Positions 17,224-26,157 of a DNA stretch of 64,000 nucleotides are shown one piece after another. A program made the translations under genes and the position numbers. This stretch comes from Mameliella sp. MMSF_3455 (lineage in GTDB: Bacteria; Pseudomonadota; Alphaproteobacteria; Rhodobacterales; Rhodobacteraceae): contig NZ_JASHJL010000020.1 in the NCBI RefSeq assembly GCF_030733205.1, positions 1-64,000 of the forward strand, given 5' to 3'. Position 1 is the first letter of the stretch, and each line of letters opens with the position of its first letter. The notes beneath the pieces were generated by a model. The model was not told the origin of the DNA, searched no databases, and was given only the letters and a program-made list of their open reading frames with translations.

Positions 17224-18936
17224 TCAAAACAGGAAATACCGTTGTGCCATCGGCAATTCGCTGGCCGGCTCGCAGGTCAGCAACTCGCCGTCGGCGCGCA
17301 CCTCGTAGGTTTCCGGATCGACCTCGACCGTAGGTGTCGCATCGTTCAGAAGCAGGTCCTTCTTGCCGATGCCACGCGTGTTCCTGACCGCCACGGTTTC
17401 CTTCGCCAGCCCCAGCCCGGCGCCGATCCCCTCGGCCTGCGCCGCCTCCGAGACGAAGGTGACAGCAGAGTTTTCCACGCTGCGGCCATAAGCGCCGAAC
17501 ATGGGCCGGGTGTAGACCGGCTGCGGCGTGGGGATGGAGGCATTGGGATCACCCATCTGCGCGCAGGCGATGGTGCCGCCGATCAGCACCATCTCGGGTT
17601 TCACGCCGAAAAAGGCCGGGTTCCAAAGCACGAGGTCTGCACGTTTCCCTTCCTCGATGCTGCCGATCTCATGGCCGATGCCATGCGCAATGGCCGGATT
17701 GATCGTGTATTTCGCGATATACCGCCGAACGCGGAAGTTGTCGTTGTCGCCGGTCTCCTCGCTCAGGCGCCCGCGCTGCTTTTTCATCTTGTCAGCGGTC
17801 TGCCAGGTGCGGATCAGCACCTCGCCCACCCGGCCCATGGCCTGGCTGTCGCTGGCGATGATCGAAAAGGCCCCCATGTCGTGCAGGATATCCTCTGCGG
17901 CGATGGTCTCGCGCCGGATGCGGCTTTCGGCAAAGGCCACGTCCTCGGGGATCGCCTTGTCGAGGTGGTGGCAAACCATGAGCATGTCGAGGTGTTCTTC
18001 GAGCGTATTCACGGTAAAGGGGCGGGTCGGGTTGGTGGACGAGGGCAGGACATGCTCTTCGCCACAGATCTTGATGATGTCAGGGGCGTGGCCGCCCCCC
18101 GCACCCTCGGTGTGGAAGGCGTGGATGGTGCGGCCTTTCATGGCCTTCACGGTGTTCTCGACGAAGCCGGATTCATTGAGCGTATCGGTGTGGATCATCA
18201 CCTGCACGTCCATCGCGTCGGCCACGCTCAGGCAGCAGTCGATGGCACCCGGCGTCGTGCCCCAGTCCTCATGCAGCTTCAGCGCGCAGGCGCCGCCCTT
18301 GACCTGCTCCTCCAGGGCTGCGGGCAGCGAGGCATTGCCTTTGCCCGCAAAGGCCAGGTTCATCGGGAAGGCATCCGCCGCCTGCAGCATCCGCCCAATG
18401 TGCCAGGGTCCTGGCGTGCAGGTGGTGGCCAGCGTGCCATGCGCCGGGCCGGTGCCTCCGCCAAGCATGGTGGTCAGGCCGGAATGCAGCGCGTCCTCGA
18501 TCTGTTGCGGACAGATGAAATGGATGTGGCTGTCAAAACCGCCCGCGGTCAGGATGCGCCCCTCTCCGGCAATGGCCTCTGTGCCCGGGCCGACAACGAT
18601 TTCGACGCCGGGCTGGGTGTCCGGATTGCCCGCCTTGCCGATCTTGTGGATACGCCCGTTCTTCAGCCCCACGTCAGCCTTGTAGATACCCGAGTGATCG
18701 ACGATCAGCGCGTTGGTGATGACCGTGTCCACCGCGCCCTCGGCCCGGGTGGTCTGAGCCTGCCCCATGCCGTCACGGATCACCTTGCCGCCGCCGAACT
18801 TCACCTCTTCGCCATAGGGGCCGGTCAGGTCCTTTTCGACCTCGATGATCAGGTCCGTGTCGGCCAGCCGCAGCCGGTCGCCGGTGGTGGGGCCGAACAT
18901 CGCGGCATAGTCGGAGCGTTTGATTGTGGCTGGCAT
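17224..18936 (-). CDS. ureC: Urease subunit alpha
   Basis: The 570-residue catalytic subunit, which hydrolyses urea to ammonia and carbamate at a dinuclear nickel site. The metal-binding HIHF (GGFDSHIHF), the carbamylated lysine K220 in [22 protein letters not shown] and the flap motif [10 protein letters not shown] are all present. Length is normal for a bacterial UreC. It lies 51 bases downstream of the AhpD-like gene and 120 bases upstream of the secreted hypothetical gene. Confidence 0.98.
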   Translation of the reverse strand: MPATIKRSDYAAMFGPTTGDRLRLADTDLIIEVEKDLTGPYGEEVKFGGGKVIRDGMGQAQTTRAEGAVDTVITNALIVDHSGIYKADVGLKNGRIHKIGKAGNPDTQPGVEIVVGPGTEAIAGEGRILTAGGFDSHIHFICPQQIEDALHSGLTTMLGGGTGPAHGTLATTCTPGPWHIGRMLQAADAFPMNLAFAGKGNASLPAALEEQVKGGACALKLHEDWGTTPGAIDCCLSVADAMDVQVMIHTDTLNESGFVENTVKAMKGRTIHAFHTEGAGGGHAPDIIKICGEEHVLPSSTNPTRPFTVNTLEEHLDMLMVCHHLDKAIPEDVAFAESRIRRETIAAEDILHDMGAFSIIASDSQAMGRVGEVLIRTWQTADKMKKQRGRLSEETGDNDNFRVRRYIAKYTINPAIAHGIGHEIGSIEEGKRADLVLWNPAFFGVKPEMVLIGGTIACAQMGDPNASIPTPQPVYTRPMFGAYGRSVENSAVTFVSEAAQAEGIGAGLGLAKETVAVRNTRGIGKKDLLLNDATPTVEVDPETYEVRADGELLTCEPASELPMAQRYFLF

Positions 18937-18987
18937 CCTGTCCTCGTGCTTGTCATCGGCGGGAGCCAGTTGGCTCCGGACCGGGTC

Positions 18988-19383
18988 CTATTCCTTGAAA
19001 ACCTCGTCCACGGGCACCTGCAGGGCGCTCGCCAGGGCGTTGGTATGGTTGGCCATGCCCATCACGGCCAAGAGCTCTCCGTACATCTCGGGCGTCATGC
19101 CCTTGGCGCGGGCCGCCGCGGTGTGAGAGTGGGCGCAATAGTCACAGCCATTGGTGCCGGAAACGGCAACATAGATCATTTCCTTGACCAGCGGATCCAG
19201 CGCGCCGGGCGCCATCACCGCCTTGAGCCGGTCCCATGTCGCCTTCAGCAGCGCCGGGTCATGCGCCAGGGCACGCCAGAAGTTGTTGATGAAATCCGTC
19301 CCGCGCACCGCGCGGATATCGTCGAACACCGCCTTTGCCTCGGCGCTCAACTCCTCGTCGGACAAAAGTTTGACCGTCGCCAT
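18988..19383 (-). CDS. Carboxymuconolactone decarboxylase / AhpD-like protein
   Basis: A 131-residue helical protein of the AhpD-like superfamily. The redox signature CDYCAHSHT (CxxC with a following His) and FINNFWRALAHDPALLKATW are typical. Such proteins act as peroxidase-linked or thiol-dependent reductants. A substrate cannot be inferred here. Its ATG shares a base with the stop of the upstream gene (TAATG), so it is translationally coupled and part of the urease operon. Confidence 0.9.
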   Translation of the reverse strand: MATVKLLSDEELSAEAKAVFDDIRAVRGTDFINNFWRALAHDPALLKATWDRLKAVMAPGALDPLVKEMIYVAVSGTNGCDYCAHSHTAAARAKGMTPEMYGELLAVMGMANHTNALASALQVPVDEVFKE

Positions 19384-19688
19384 TACATCCTCCACCTGGG
19401 TCCGCGCCGGGCCAACCGCAGCGCGTTGGCCCGGGTCTGGCGATGCAGCGGGGCCAGCGCGGCGCCAAGGGGATCTTCCCCTTTCCACGCCGCGCGGGAC
19501 GCCAGTTCCATCGCCAGCGGGAAATTTATCGCCTTTTCGCGCATCATCCGTGTCGTCTCGGACGGGGTCACGGACCATAGCCCGGCCATCCCCAGGACGC
19601 GCATGGTCACCACCGCCTGCGCTTCGGCGGCCATGCAGGCACAGCGCGAGGCGGTGAGCCAGAGATCGAGAGGGGACAGCCGAACCAT
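19383..19688 (-). CDS. Small hypothetical protein (phasin-like composition)
   Basis: A 101-residue protein starting MVRLSPLDLWLTASRCACM. It has a helical, Ala/Met-rich N-terminal half (AAEAQAVVTMRVLGMAG, then TTRMMREKAINFPLAMELASR) and a basic Arg-rich C-terminus. The pattern is reminiscent of short phasin-type or 'antifreeze'-labelled proteins annotated in Rhodobacterales, but I cannot assign a function. It lies between the cyclase and the AhpD-like gene, almost contiguous with both. Confidence 0.7.
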   Translation of the reverse strand: MVRLSPLDLWLTASRCACMAAEAQAVVTMRVLGMAGLWSVTPSETTRMMREKAINFPLAMELASRAAWKGEDPLGAALAPLHRQTRANALRLARRGPRWRM

Positions 19689-19693
19689 ATGCG

Positions 19694-20515
19694 TCACACC
19701 ATCGCAAAGACGCGGGCCGGGCCACCCGTGCCGCGTGCATGTTTCGGCGCGCCGACGATCAGCGTCGCGCCGGAGGCCGGGACATTGCCGAGGTTGGCTA
19801 GGTTCTCGATCCCGTAGCGATTGGTCGGCAACCATGCGTAATGCGCGTCAAAGCTGGCAGAGTTGCCGGGGTCCAGCGACAGCGTGTCCGTCGCAATGGC
19901 CCGCGCGCCCGTTTCCTCGACCAGCATCTGGGCCGCCTCGACGTGGAAACCCGGGAAATGCATGACTCCGTCGTCGTCCGCGTTGCGAAACCCGTCACTG
20001 CCGATCTTGGCGGACCACCCGGAATCCATCGCGACACAGGCCCCCTCGGGGATATCGCCATGTGCAGCGATCCAGGCCTTGAGGTCATCTGGCGTCACCG
20101 TCGTGTCAGCGTCTTCCGCCGCCCGGGCCGCGATATCCACCTTGACCAGCGCACAGACCAGGCTTTCGACCGGAATTTCATCCACCGAGTGGCCGTCAGC
20201 CGAAAAGTGCAAAGGCGCATCCACATGGGTGCCGGTGTGTTCATTGACCGTCAGACTGTACAGGTTGAACCCGTCATTGGCGAAATCGGCCCCCTTGTCG
20301 TAGGAAATCCCCGGCTCGCCGAAATAGGTCGGAAAGCTCTCGTCGTAGGTATGGGTCATGTCGACGACACCGCCACCGTGGCTGGCCGCCATCGCCGGTC
20401 TTGCGAGGCCGGTCCCCAGAACCGCCCCGGCGCCGGCAGCGGCCCCCGCCCTGAAGAACGAACGCCGCGACAGCATCCGGTCCTTGACAGAGTTCATCAC
20501 GCACACATCGCACAT
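19694..20515 (-). CDS. Tat-exported cyclase-family metal hydrolase (isatin hydrolase-like)
   Basis: A 273-residue protein of the cyclase/kynurenine formamidase superfamily. The N-terminus (LSRRSFFRAGAAAGAGAVLG) is a Tat signal, so it acts folded in the periplasm. The metal-binding signature HTGTHVDAPLHF fits HxGTHxDxPxH of the manganese-dependent isatin hydrolases. DTLSLDPG follows near the C-terminus. It hydrolyses a cyclic or linear amide, but which one is not evident. Its position between ureB and ureC is unusual and could indicate release of an amide feeding nitrogen metabolism. Confidence 0.88.
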   Translation of the reverse strand: MCDVCVMNSVKDRMLSRRSFFRAGAAAGAGAVLGTGLARPAMAASHGGGVVDMTHTYDESFPTYFGEPGISYDKGADFANDGFNLYSLTVNEHTGTHVDAPLHFSADGHSVDEIPVESLVCALVKVDIAARAAEDADTTVTPDDLKAWIAAHGDIPEGACVAMDSGWSAKIGSDGFRNADDDGVMHFPGFHVEAAQMLVEETGARAIATDTLSLDPGNSASFDAHYAWLPTNRYGIENLANLGNVPASGATLIVGAPKHARGTGGPARVFAMV

Positions 20516-20574
20516 GGTCTTTCCTTCCCTGGTTGGCTTCTGCAATCCGACCAGTCTGTGCCGACTCGGGCGTG

Positions 20575-20883
20575 TCAGTCCAGCGCGCCCATCACCTGCT
20601 GATTGAATCCGTAGATCTGGCGTGCCCCCGAAATCGGGATCAGGTTGACCTCGCGTGCCTGCCCCGGCTCGAAGCGCACCGCAGTGCCCGCCGCGATATC
20701 CAGCCGGCAACCGCGCGCGGCGCCCCGGTCGAAATCGAGCGCCGGGTTGGCCTCGGCAAAGTGGTAATGAGAGCCCACCTGCACCGGGCGGTCGCCGGTA
20801 TTGGCCACTTGCAGCGTCACCACCTCACGGCCTTCGTTAAGGGTTAGGGTGCCCTCGGCCGGGAACAGCTCTCCGGGGATCAT
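20575..20883 (-). CDS. ureB: Urease subunit beta
   Basis: A 102-residue structural subunit of the urease trimer. The family start [18 protein letters not shown], the core [18 protein letters not shown], and the GGARQ-type [11 protein letters not shown] end are recognisable. The ATG overlaps the stop of the preceding small gene (ATGA). Confidence 0.97.
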   Translation of the reverse strand: MIPGELFPAEGTLTLNEGREVVTLQVANTGDRPVQVGSHYHFAEANPALDFDRGAARGCRLDIAAGTAVRFEPGQAREVNLIPISGARQIYGFNQQVMGALD

Positions 20884-21044
20884 CTCCGACCCCAGGTGAT
20901 CAGCCCCGCAACCACGATCAGTGCCACGGCGGGCAGCAGGCTCAGCCAGGTTTCGGCGCCATGCGGATGCATGTGCGAGCCGGGATGCGCCAGGGCGGGG
21001 GCGGCGGCCAACATTGCGACGCCGGTTGCGATCAGGTTCTTCAT
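20880..21044 (-). CDS. Small membrane protein between ureA and ureB
   Basis: A 54-residue protein with an N-terminal signal or membrane segment ([19 protein letters not shown]). A short His-rich periplasmic part ([12 protein letters not shown]) and a C-terminal transmembrane helix ending in TWGRR follow. The histidine-rich stretch between two helices could bind nickel, but that is only an inference. It is coupled to ureB by an ATGA overlap. Confidence 0.75.
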   Translation of the reverse strand: MKNLIATGVAMLAAAPALAHPGSHMHPHGAETWLSLLPAVALIVVAGLITWGRR

Positions 21045-21060
21045 TCTTGGTCCCTCGTCT

Positions 21061-21081
21061 TTCTTCTCTCTGAAAATACTC
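21061..21081 (-). repeat. Copy of the 3'-end repeat after ureA
   Basis: On the minus strand GAGTATTTTC then AGAGAGAAGAA lies 5 bases after the ureA stop. It matches the elements at 11-84 and 56271-56300 in sequence and in its orientation relative to the gene. Confidence 0.5.
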
Positions 21082-21085
21082 AAAA

Positions 21086-21388
21086 TCACCGGATCGGGTC
21101 GTGGACCGTCACCAGCTTGGTGCCGTCCGGAAAGGTGGCCTCGACCTGCACCTCGTGGATCATCTCGGGCACGCCCTCCATGCATTGTTCGCGCGTGATG
21201 ACCTCGGCGCCCGCCTGCATCATGTCGGCGACGGACCGCCCGTCGCGAGCGCCCTCCACCACCGCATCGGTGATCAGCGCGATCGCCTCGGGATAGTTCA
21301 GTTTCACGCCGCGGCTCAGGCGCTTGCGGGCCACCTCGGCGGCCATCGCGACCAGAAGCTTGTCTTTCTCGCGCGGGGTCAGTTGCAT
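21086..21388 (-). CDS. ureA: Urease subunit gamma
   Basis: The 100-residue smallest urease subunit. It is recognised by its N-terminus ([20 protein letters not shown]), [17 protein letters not shown], and a C-terminal [21 protein letters not shown]. It starts 4 bases after the ureD stop. Confidence 0.97.
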   Translation of the reverse strand: MQLTPREKDKLLVAMAAEVARKRLSRGVKLNYPEAIALITDAVVEGARDGRSVADMMQAGAEVITREQCMEGVPEMIHEVQVEATFPDGTKLVTVHDPIR

Positions 21389-21392
21389 GTCG

Positions 21393-22235
21393 TCACAGTC
21401 TCCAGGATGTCGGCAGGGTGTCCCGGCTCAGCCGGTCCAGCACGGGCAGCAGGCTGCGCCGCAAAGTCAGACTATCGCGCGCCAGCATCCGCAGGATCAA
21501 CAGATCCTCGCGCATCAGGGACGCGCCGCAGGTATCGGGCAGCAAAGCCCGCAAAGCCGGCAGATGCGCCTCGGCGTCCGGCGCGACATAAACCAGGCTG
21601 GCCATCGCGCCCGCCCCGCCACCAAGCGCCGGCCCCTGCATCCGCGCCTCCAGGTCACCGTCCAACCGCACAGCGTCAAGGTAGATCGGCGCGCCCTCGC
21701 GCCAGACCTCTATCCGGTCATCGAAGTGCACGTCCTTAAGGCGTTCACCCATCGCGCTGCGGCCAAAGATGACCGGCTCGACCAACAGCAGACGCGCGTC
21801 CGCCGCCAAATCGATACGCAGGCGGCGTCTCAGCCGGGCACCTTCGAACAGGATCAACTCCTGCGGCAGCCAGTGCAGGGTCGCGCCCGTCACGGCCTCG
21901 AGCCGAGTCTCGACACGGGCAATGTCGGAACTGGCCTTGTAGGCCCGTTCCGCCGCCTGGGTCGTCAGGGTCAGGTGCGATCCCTGGCCTGCTGTGGCTG
22001 CAAGGTCCAGACGGTCGCCACCGGTCAACCCGCCCGATGTATTGATGACGATGGCCTCAACCCCAGACCCGCGGCGCGGAAACAGGGATCGCAGGCAACC
22101 GGAGGTGCGCAGCCGGTCGATCGCCGACTTGTCGCCGCGGGACTTGCTCGACAGATCCAGCGTGCCGCGCGCCCGGGGCAATGTTGCCGGCGTGGCAGCC
22201 CCTCCCGCCCGGTCCTTTCGCATGTGCAGTGTCAT
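21393..22235 (-). CDS. ureD: Urease accessory protein UreD
   Basis: A 280-residue accessory protein that binds apo-urease and recruits UreF and UreG for nickel loading. Family features include [45 protein letters not shown] and a late GRSAMGE. It is the first gene of the urease operon, so the operon promoter lies in the spacer shared with urtA. The start [11 protein letters not shown] is chosen, as the frame upstream lacks similarity. Confidence 0.95.
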   Translation of the reverse strand: MTLHMRKDRAGGAATPATLPRARGTLDLSSKSRGDKSAIDRLRTSGCLRSLFPRRGSGVEAIVINTSGGLTGGDRLDLAATAGQGSHLTLTTQAAERAYKASSDIARVETRLEAVTGATLHWLPQELILFEGARLRRRLRIDLAADARLLLVEPVIFGRSAMGERLKDVHFDDRIEVWREGAPIYLDAVRLDGDLEARMQGPALGGGAGAMASLVYVAPDAEAHLPALRALLPDTCGASLMREDLLILRMLARDSLTLRRSLLPVLDRLSRDTLPTSWRL

Positions 22236-22615
22236 GGTCCCCCCGCGACCTCTTTCGGCACGATAGCGCCACTGGGGATCGCCGAATGCAACATGCTTGG
22301 GCATTTTTCCGGGCGGACAGGCAGAAGTTTCGCACAATAATTGGGCTGCATTGCCAGTTTAAGGTCAATAATTGTGCATTCTTCGCCGCGCACCTGCCAG
22401 TTCCCCGCCTGCGATTGACCGAAAGGCACCTGGACCAGATGACTCGAGGCGCCCAGGCCGCGCTGCTCAGGAGATGGACGGAAAGGGCGTGTGGCGACCG
22501 GTCAAGTTCGCACCTCGGTCAGGCCGCCACACTGGATGCAACAAATGGTTGCGGGGGAGGACCTAGTCGCTCGGAAACGTGGCGACAAGGGCCGCTGGCC
22601 CGCAGGGAGACAGGA
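22236..22615. promoter_or_regulatory. Divergent promoter region of ureD and urtA
   Basis: A 380-base spacer between the urease operon and the urea transporter. Its AT-rich centre holds an imperfect inverted repeat, GCACAATAATTG (22332-22343) and CAATAATTGTGC (22366-22377), matching at 11 of 12 positions with arm starts 34 bases apart. That is close to three helical turns. In related bacteria both units respond to nitrogen limitation through NtrC. I did not find a convincing NtrC or sigma-54 consensus. Confidence 0.5.
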
Positions 22616-23896
22616 ATGAACCGTTTCACGAAACTTCTGTCCGGTGCTGCCGCACTGGCCATCATGGCGGGCGGCGCAAGCGCCCAGGACTGCACCATCA
22701 AGGTCGGCGTCCTGCACTCGCTGTCCGGCACGATGGCGATTTCGGAAACCACCCTGAAAGACACCGTGTTGATGCTGGTGGACGATCAGAACGAACAAGG
22801 TGGGCTGCTGGGCTGCGAGCTGGAGGCCGTCGTGGTCGACCCCGCGTCGGACTGGCCGCTGTTCGCCGAAAAGGCGCGTGAACTGCTGACCGTGCACGAG
22901 GTCGACGTGATCTTCGGCAACTGGACCTCCGTGTCGCGGAAATCCGTTCTGCCGGTGATCGAGGAGCTGAACGGCCTGCTCTTCTACCCGGTGCAGTACG
23001 AAGGCGAGGAATCGTCCAAGAACGTCTTCTACACCGGCGCCGCACCGAACCAGCAGGCGATCCCGGCCGTGGACTACTTCCTCGAGGAACTGGGCGTCGA
23101 GAAATTCGCCCTTCTGGGCACCGACTACGTCTATCCCCGGACCACGAACAACATTCTGGCCAGCTACCTGGCATCGAAGGGCATCGCCGAAGAGGACATC
23201 TTCGTCAACTACACCCCCTTCGGACATTCCGACTGGGGCACCATCGTTGCCGACGTCGTAGCCCTCGGCGAGGACGGCAAGCAGGTCGGCGTGATCTCGA
23301 CCATCAACGGCGACGCCAACATCGGTTTCTACAAGGAACTGGCCGCAGCCGGCATCTCGGCCGACGACATCCCGGTCGTCGCCTTCTCGGTCGGTGAAGA
23401 AGAGCTCTCGGGCCTTGATACCGTGAACCTGGTCGGCCACTTGGCCGCGTGGAACTACTTCCAGTCCGCCGAAACCGAGGCGAACGAGGCATGGGTGGCC
23501 GCATGGAAGGACCGCATGGGCGACGACCGCGTGACCAATGACCCGATGGAAGCGCACTACATCGGCTTCAACATGTGGGTGAACGCCGTCAAGCAGGCCG
23601 GCACGACCGACGTCGACGCCGTCCGCACCGCCATGTACGGGCAGGAATTCCCGAACCTGACCGGCGGCACCGCGGTCATGCTGCCGAACCATCACCTGAC
23701 CAAGCCGGTCCTGATCGGCGAGATCACCGAGGACGGTCAGTTCGACATCATCAGCCAGACCGATCCGGTGCCGGGCGACGCCTGGACCGACTTCCTGCCT
23801 GAATCGGCCGTTCTGAAGTCGGATTGGAAGGACCTCGGCTGCGGTATGTACAACACCGAGACCGAGACCTGCGTCCAGATCAAGTCGAACTACTGA
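22616..23896 (+). CDS. urtA: Urea ABC transporter, substrate-binding protein
   Basis: A 426-residue periplasmic urea-binding protein. A signal peptide (MNRFTKLLSGAAALAIMAGG, cleaved after ASA) is followed by a type I periplasmic-binding fold. UrtA-typical sequences are IKVGVLHSLSGTMAISET, NGLLFYPVQYEGEESS, and a Cys-containing C-terminus (GCGMYNTETETC). The AGGA before the ATG sets the start. An upstream in-frame extension into the promoter region is rejected. It is the first gene of the urt operon. Confidence 0.96.
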   Translation: MNRFTKLLSGAAALAIMAGGASAQDCTIKVGVLHSLSGTMAISETTLKDTVLMLVDDQNEQGGLLGCELEAVVVDPASDWPLFAEKARELLTVHEVDVIFGNWTSVSRKSVLPVIEELNGLLFYPVQYEGEESSKNVFYTGAAPNQQAIPAVDYFLEELGVEKFALLGTDYVYPRTTNNILASYLASKGIAEEDIFVNYTPFGHSDWGTIVADVVALGEDGKQVGVISTINGDANIGFYKELAAAGISADDIPVVAFSVGEEELSGLDTVNLVGHLAAWNYFQSAETEANEAWVAAWKDRMGDDRVTNDPMEAHYIGFNMWVNAVKQAGTTDVDAVRTAMYGQEFPNLTGGTAVMLPNHHLTKPVLIGEITEDGQFDIISQTDPVPGDAWTDFLPESAVLKSDWKDLGCGMYNTETETCVQIKSNY

Positions 23897-23906
23897 CCTG
23901 ATCCCC

Positions 23907-23933
23907 GCCGGAGCGGCCGCCTGCCGCCCCGGC
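23907..23933 (+). terminator. Hairpin between urtA and urtB
   Basis: An 11-bp stem with one mismatch (GCCGGAGCGGC against GCCGCCCCGGC) and a 5-base loop starts 10 bases after the urtA stop. No T-run follows. It probably attenuates read-through or protects the urtA message, giving more binding protein than permease. Confidence 0.5.
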
Positions 23934-24002
23934 GACCAAGGTTCCGATTGGCGGGGCGGCCCGACCGCCCTGCCCACCCCCTCCCAAGACACAGGCTGAC
24001 AC

Positions 24003-25946
24003 ATGCTCCGTGCCCTTCTTGCGGTTCTCCTGATCGCGTGGCTGCCCGCGCCCGGCTTCACCCAGGATCTGCAATCCCTCCTGCAAGAGCACCAGGCGGA
24101 AGTCGCCAAGCCCTCGCGCCGCACCGTCGCGCCTGTGCTCGAGGCGCTCTCTGCCTCCGGCCTGCCCGAGGTCCCGCGCTTCCTGGAACGCTGGCAGGAC
24201 AAGGCCGTCTATGTCCGCGAAGAGGACGGCCTGTTCTTCTATGTCGAGGAAACGGGCGACACGCTGACCCTGCTGGACCTCTCCAGCGGAGATCCTGTTA
24301 CAAGTGGCGTCGATCCGGACACTCTCGACCAGGTCAAACCGAACGGCGGTGTGCGCCGTGCCATCGCCGAGGCGCTGGTTCAGTTCCAGCTGTCCGACCC
24401 CGACATCACCAAGCGCCGTGACGCTGTCGACGCCATCGCGCGCGGGTTGGACCCCAGCCAGATCCCGCCGCTCTCTGCCTCTATCGACGGCGAAGCGGAT
24501 GCCGCGCTGAAGACACGCAAGCAACGCCTGCTGAACTACCTTGTCGCCCGTTTCGGCGACACGCCCGAGGCCCGCATCGAAGCCATCGAGGCGCTGTCCT
24601 CGGACCTCAGTGTCGACGCCCGGGCCGTTCTGTCCCAGATCCTCGCCACCCGGACCGAAATTGCCGAAGACATCCCTGACGGGGCAAACGTCGCGCGTGT
24701 GCTGGAGCCCGGCACCGATCTGCCCGAGGCCGAGGCCTATGCCATGATCGGGGAACAGACCGACCTGCCTGCGCTGGTCGATGCCTCCTCGATCCGCACG
24801 ACGCTGGAACGCCACGTCGAGGACGGCAAGGTCGGCGGCATCGCGGTCGGCCAGCTTGGCACGCCCGACCGGCGCCTGCGTGCCTATGACACCCTGGCCG
24901 AGGCCGGCACGCTGCCCCCCCGCGCCACGCCCGAGATCATCGCCGAAACCCTGGCCGCCTGGACCATCTACGAGGCCTACGAAGAGCCGGACAGCGCCAT
25001 CACCGATGCCGCCGAAAGAACTCAGGACGCGGTCCAGACCCGCGTCGGGATGAGCCAGGCGGGCGATCTTGCGCTGGATGCGATCTCGCTGGCCTCGATC
25101 TATTTCCTTGCCGCCATCGGGCTCGCCATCACCTTTGGCGTCATGGGCGTCATCAACATGGCGCATGGCGAATTCATCATGATGGGCGCCTATACCGGCT
25201 ACGTCGTCCAGCTCTTCATTCCCGACTACACGCTGTCGTTGATCGTCGCCCTGCCGCTGGCTTTTGCCGTGACCTTCGCCGCTGGCGTTGCAATGGAGCG
25301 TTTGGTGATCCGCTGGCTCTACAATCGACCGCTGGAAACCCTGCTGGCCACCTTCGGGGTCTCGATCGCCCTGCAACAGTTGGCCAAGAACATCTTCGGC
25401 ACGCAGGCCCGTCCGTTGACTTCGCCCGAATGGCTGGACGGGGCGCTGGTATTCAACGACGTCATCGCGATCAGCTATATCCGCATCGCCATTTTCGTAC
25501 TGGCGCTGCTCTTCCTGGCCCTTCTCCTTTTCATCCTGAAACGCACGCGGCTCGGGCTTGAGGTGCGCGCCGTGACCCAGAACCCGCGCATGGCCGCCTC
25601 GATGGGCATCAACCCCGACCGCATCAAGATGATGACCTTCGGGCTTGGCTCCGGCATCGCAGGCATCGCCGGCGTGGCCATCGGGCTCTATGCCAAGGTC
25701 ACCTCGGAAATGGGCGCCGACTATATCGTGCAAAGCTTCATGACCGTGGTGGTCGGCGGCGTCGGCAATGTCTGGGGCACGCTCGCCGGTGCCTTCATGA
25801 TCGGCACGCTGCAAAAGGGGATCGAATGGTTCAACCCGTCAAACACGCTGGCGGCACAGACCTACATGATCCTCTTCATCATCCTCTTCATCCAGTTCCG
25901 GCCCAAGGGCATCGTCGCCCTCAAGGGCCGCGCGGCAGGAGACTGA
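24003..25946 (+). CDS. urtB: Urea ABC transporter, permease UrtB
   Basis: A 647-residue protein. It has a signal peptide (MLRALLAVLLIAWLPAPGF) and a long soluble, probably periplasmic domain of about 340 residues. A LivH-type permease domain follows from about residue 355 (LASIYFLAAIGLAITFGVMG, NMAHGEFIMMGAYTGYV). The large N-terminal extension is normal for proteobacterial UrtB. It pairs with UrtC as the membrane channel. Confidence 0.95.
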   Translation: MLRALLAVLLIAWLPAPGFTQDLQSLLQEHQAEVAKPSRRTVAPVLEALSASGLPEVPRFLERWQDKAVYVREEDGLFFYVEETGDTLTLLDLSSGDPVTSGVDPDTLDQVKPNGGVRRAIAEALVQFQLSDPDITKRRDAVDAIARGLDPSQIPPLSASIDGEADAALKTRKQRLLNYLVARFGDTPEARIEAIEALSSDLSVDARAVLSQILATRTEIAEDIPDGANVARVLEPGTDLPEAEAYAMIGEQTDLPALVDASSIRTTLERHVEDGKVGGIAVGQLGTPDRRLRAYDTLAEAGTLPPRATPEIIAETLAAWTIYEAYEEPDSAITDAAERTQDAVQTRVGMSQAGDLALDAISLASIYFLAAIGLAITFGVMGVINMAHGEFIMMGAYTGYVVQLFIPDYTLSLIVALPLAFAVTFAAGVAMERLVIRWLYNRPLETLLATFGVSIALQQLAKNIFGTQARPLTSPEWLDGALVFNDVIAISYIRIAIFVLALLFLALLLFILKRTRLGLEVRAVTQNPRMAASMGINPDRIKMMTFGLGSGIAGIAGVAIGLYAKVTSEMGADYIVQSFMTVVVGGVGNVWGTLAGAFMIGTLQKGIEWFNPSNTLAAQTYMILFIILFIQFRPKGIVALKGRAAGD

Positions 25947-25950
25947 GACC

Positions 25951-26157
25951 ATGCGCACCCTGTTCTGCAGCCACAGCAACGGCGTCCTGATCCCGCCAAC
26001 ACCCAGCGCCACCAGCGGCACGAGCGCGCGCGCCCCTGCATCACTGGGCGCGAAACATGACGGGCAAGGCCACAGGCCGGGGGCAGCACCCGTTGTTCCG
26101 CAACAACGCCCCCCTGCCCCCGACTGGAGCAATCCCAAGAACGGAGCGCCCAAATGA
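25951..26157 (+). CDS. Doubtful small ORF between urtB and urtC
   Basis: A 68-codon frame (MRTLFCSHSNGVLIPPTPSA ...) fills the 207-base gap between urtB and urtC exactly. A GGAGACTGAGACC stretch precedes it, and its stop overlaps the urtC start (ATGA). The predicted product is Ser/Pro/Ala-rich with no recognisable fold, so it may be only an open spacer. Confidence 0.3.
   Translation: MRTLFCSHSNGVLIPPTPSATSGTSARAPASLGAKHDGQGHRPGAAPVVPQQRPPAPDWSNPKNGAPK

Noticed and set aside
17155-18920. Very long plus-strand open frame over ureC
   Set aside because: It is antisense to a fully recognisable ureC. Its composition (Arg/His/Gly-rich) is the usual shadow of a high-GC gene.
22343-22358. Possible sigma-54 promoter before urtA
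   Set aside because: The GG and GC dinucleotides are 8 bases apart instead of 10, and the rest of the consensus is missing.
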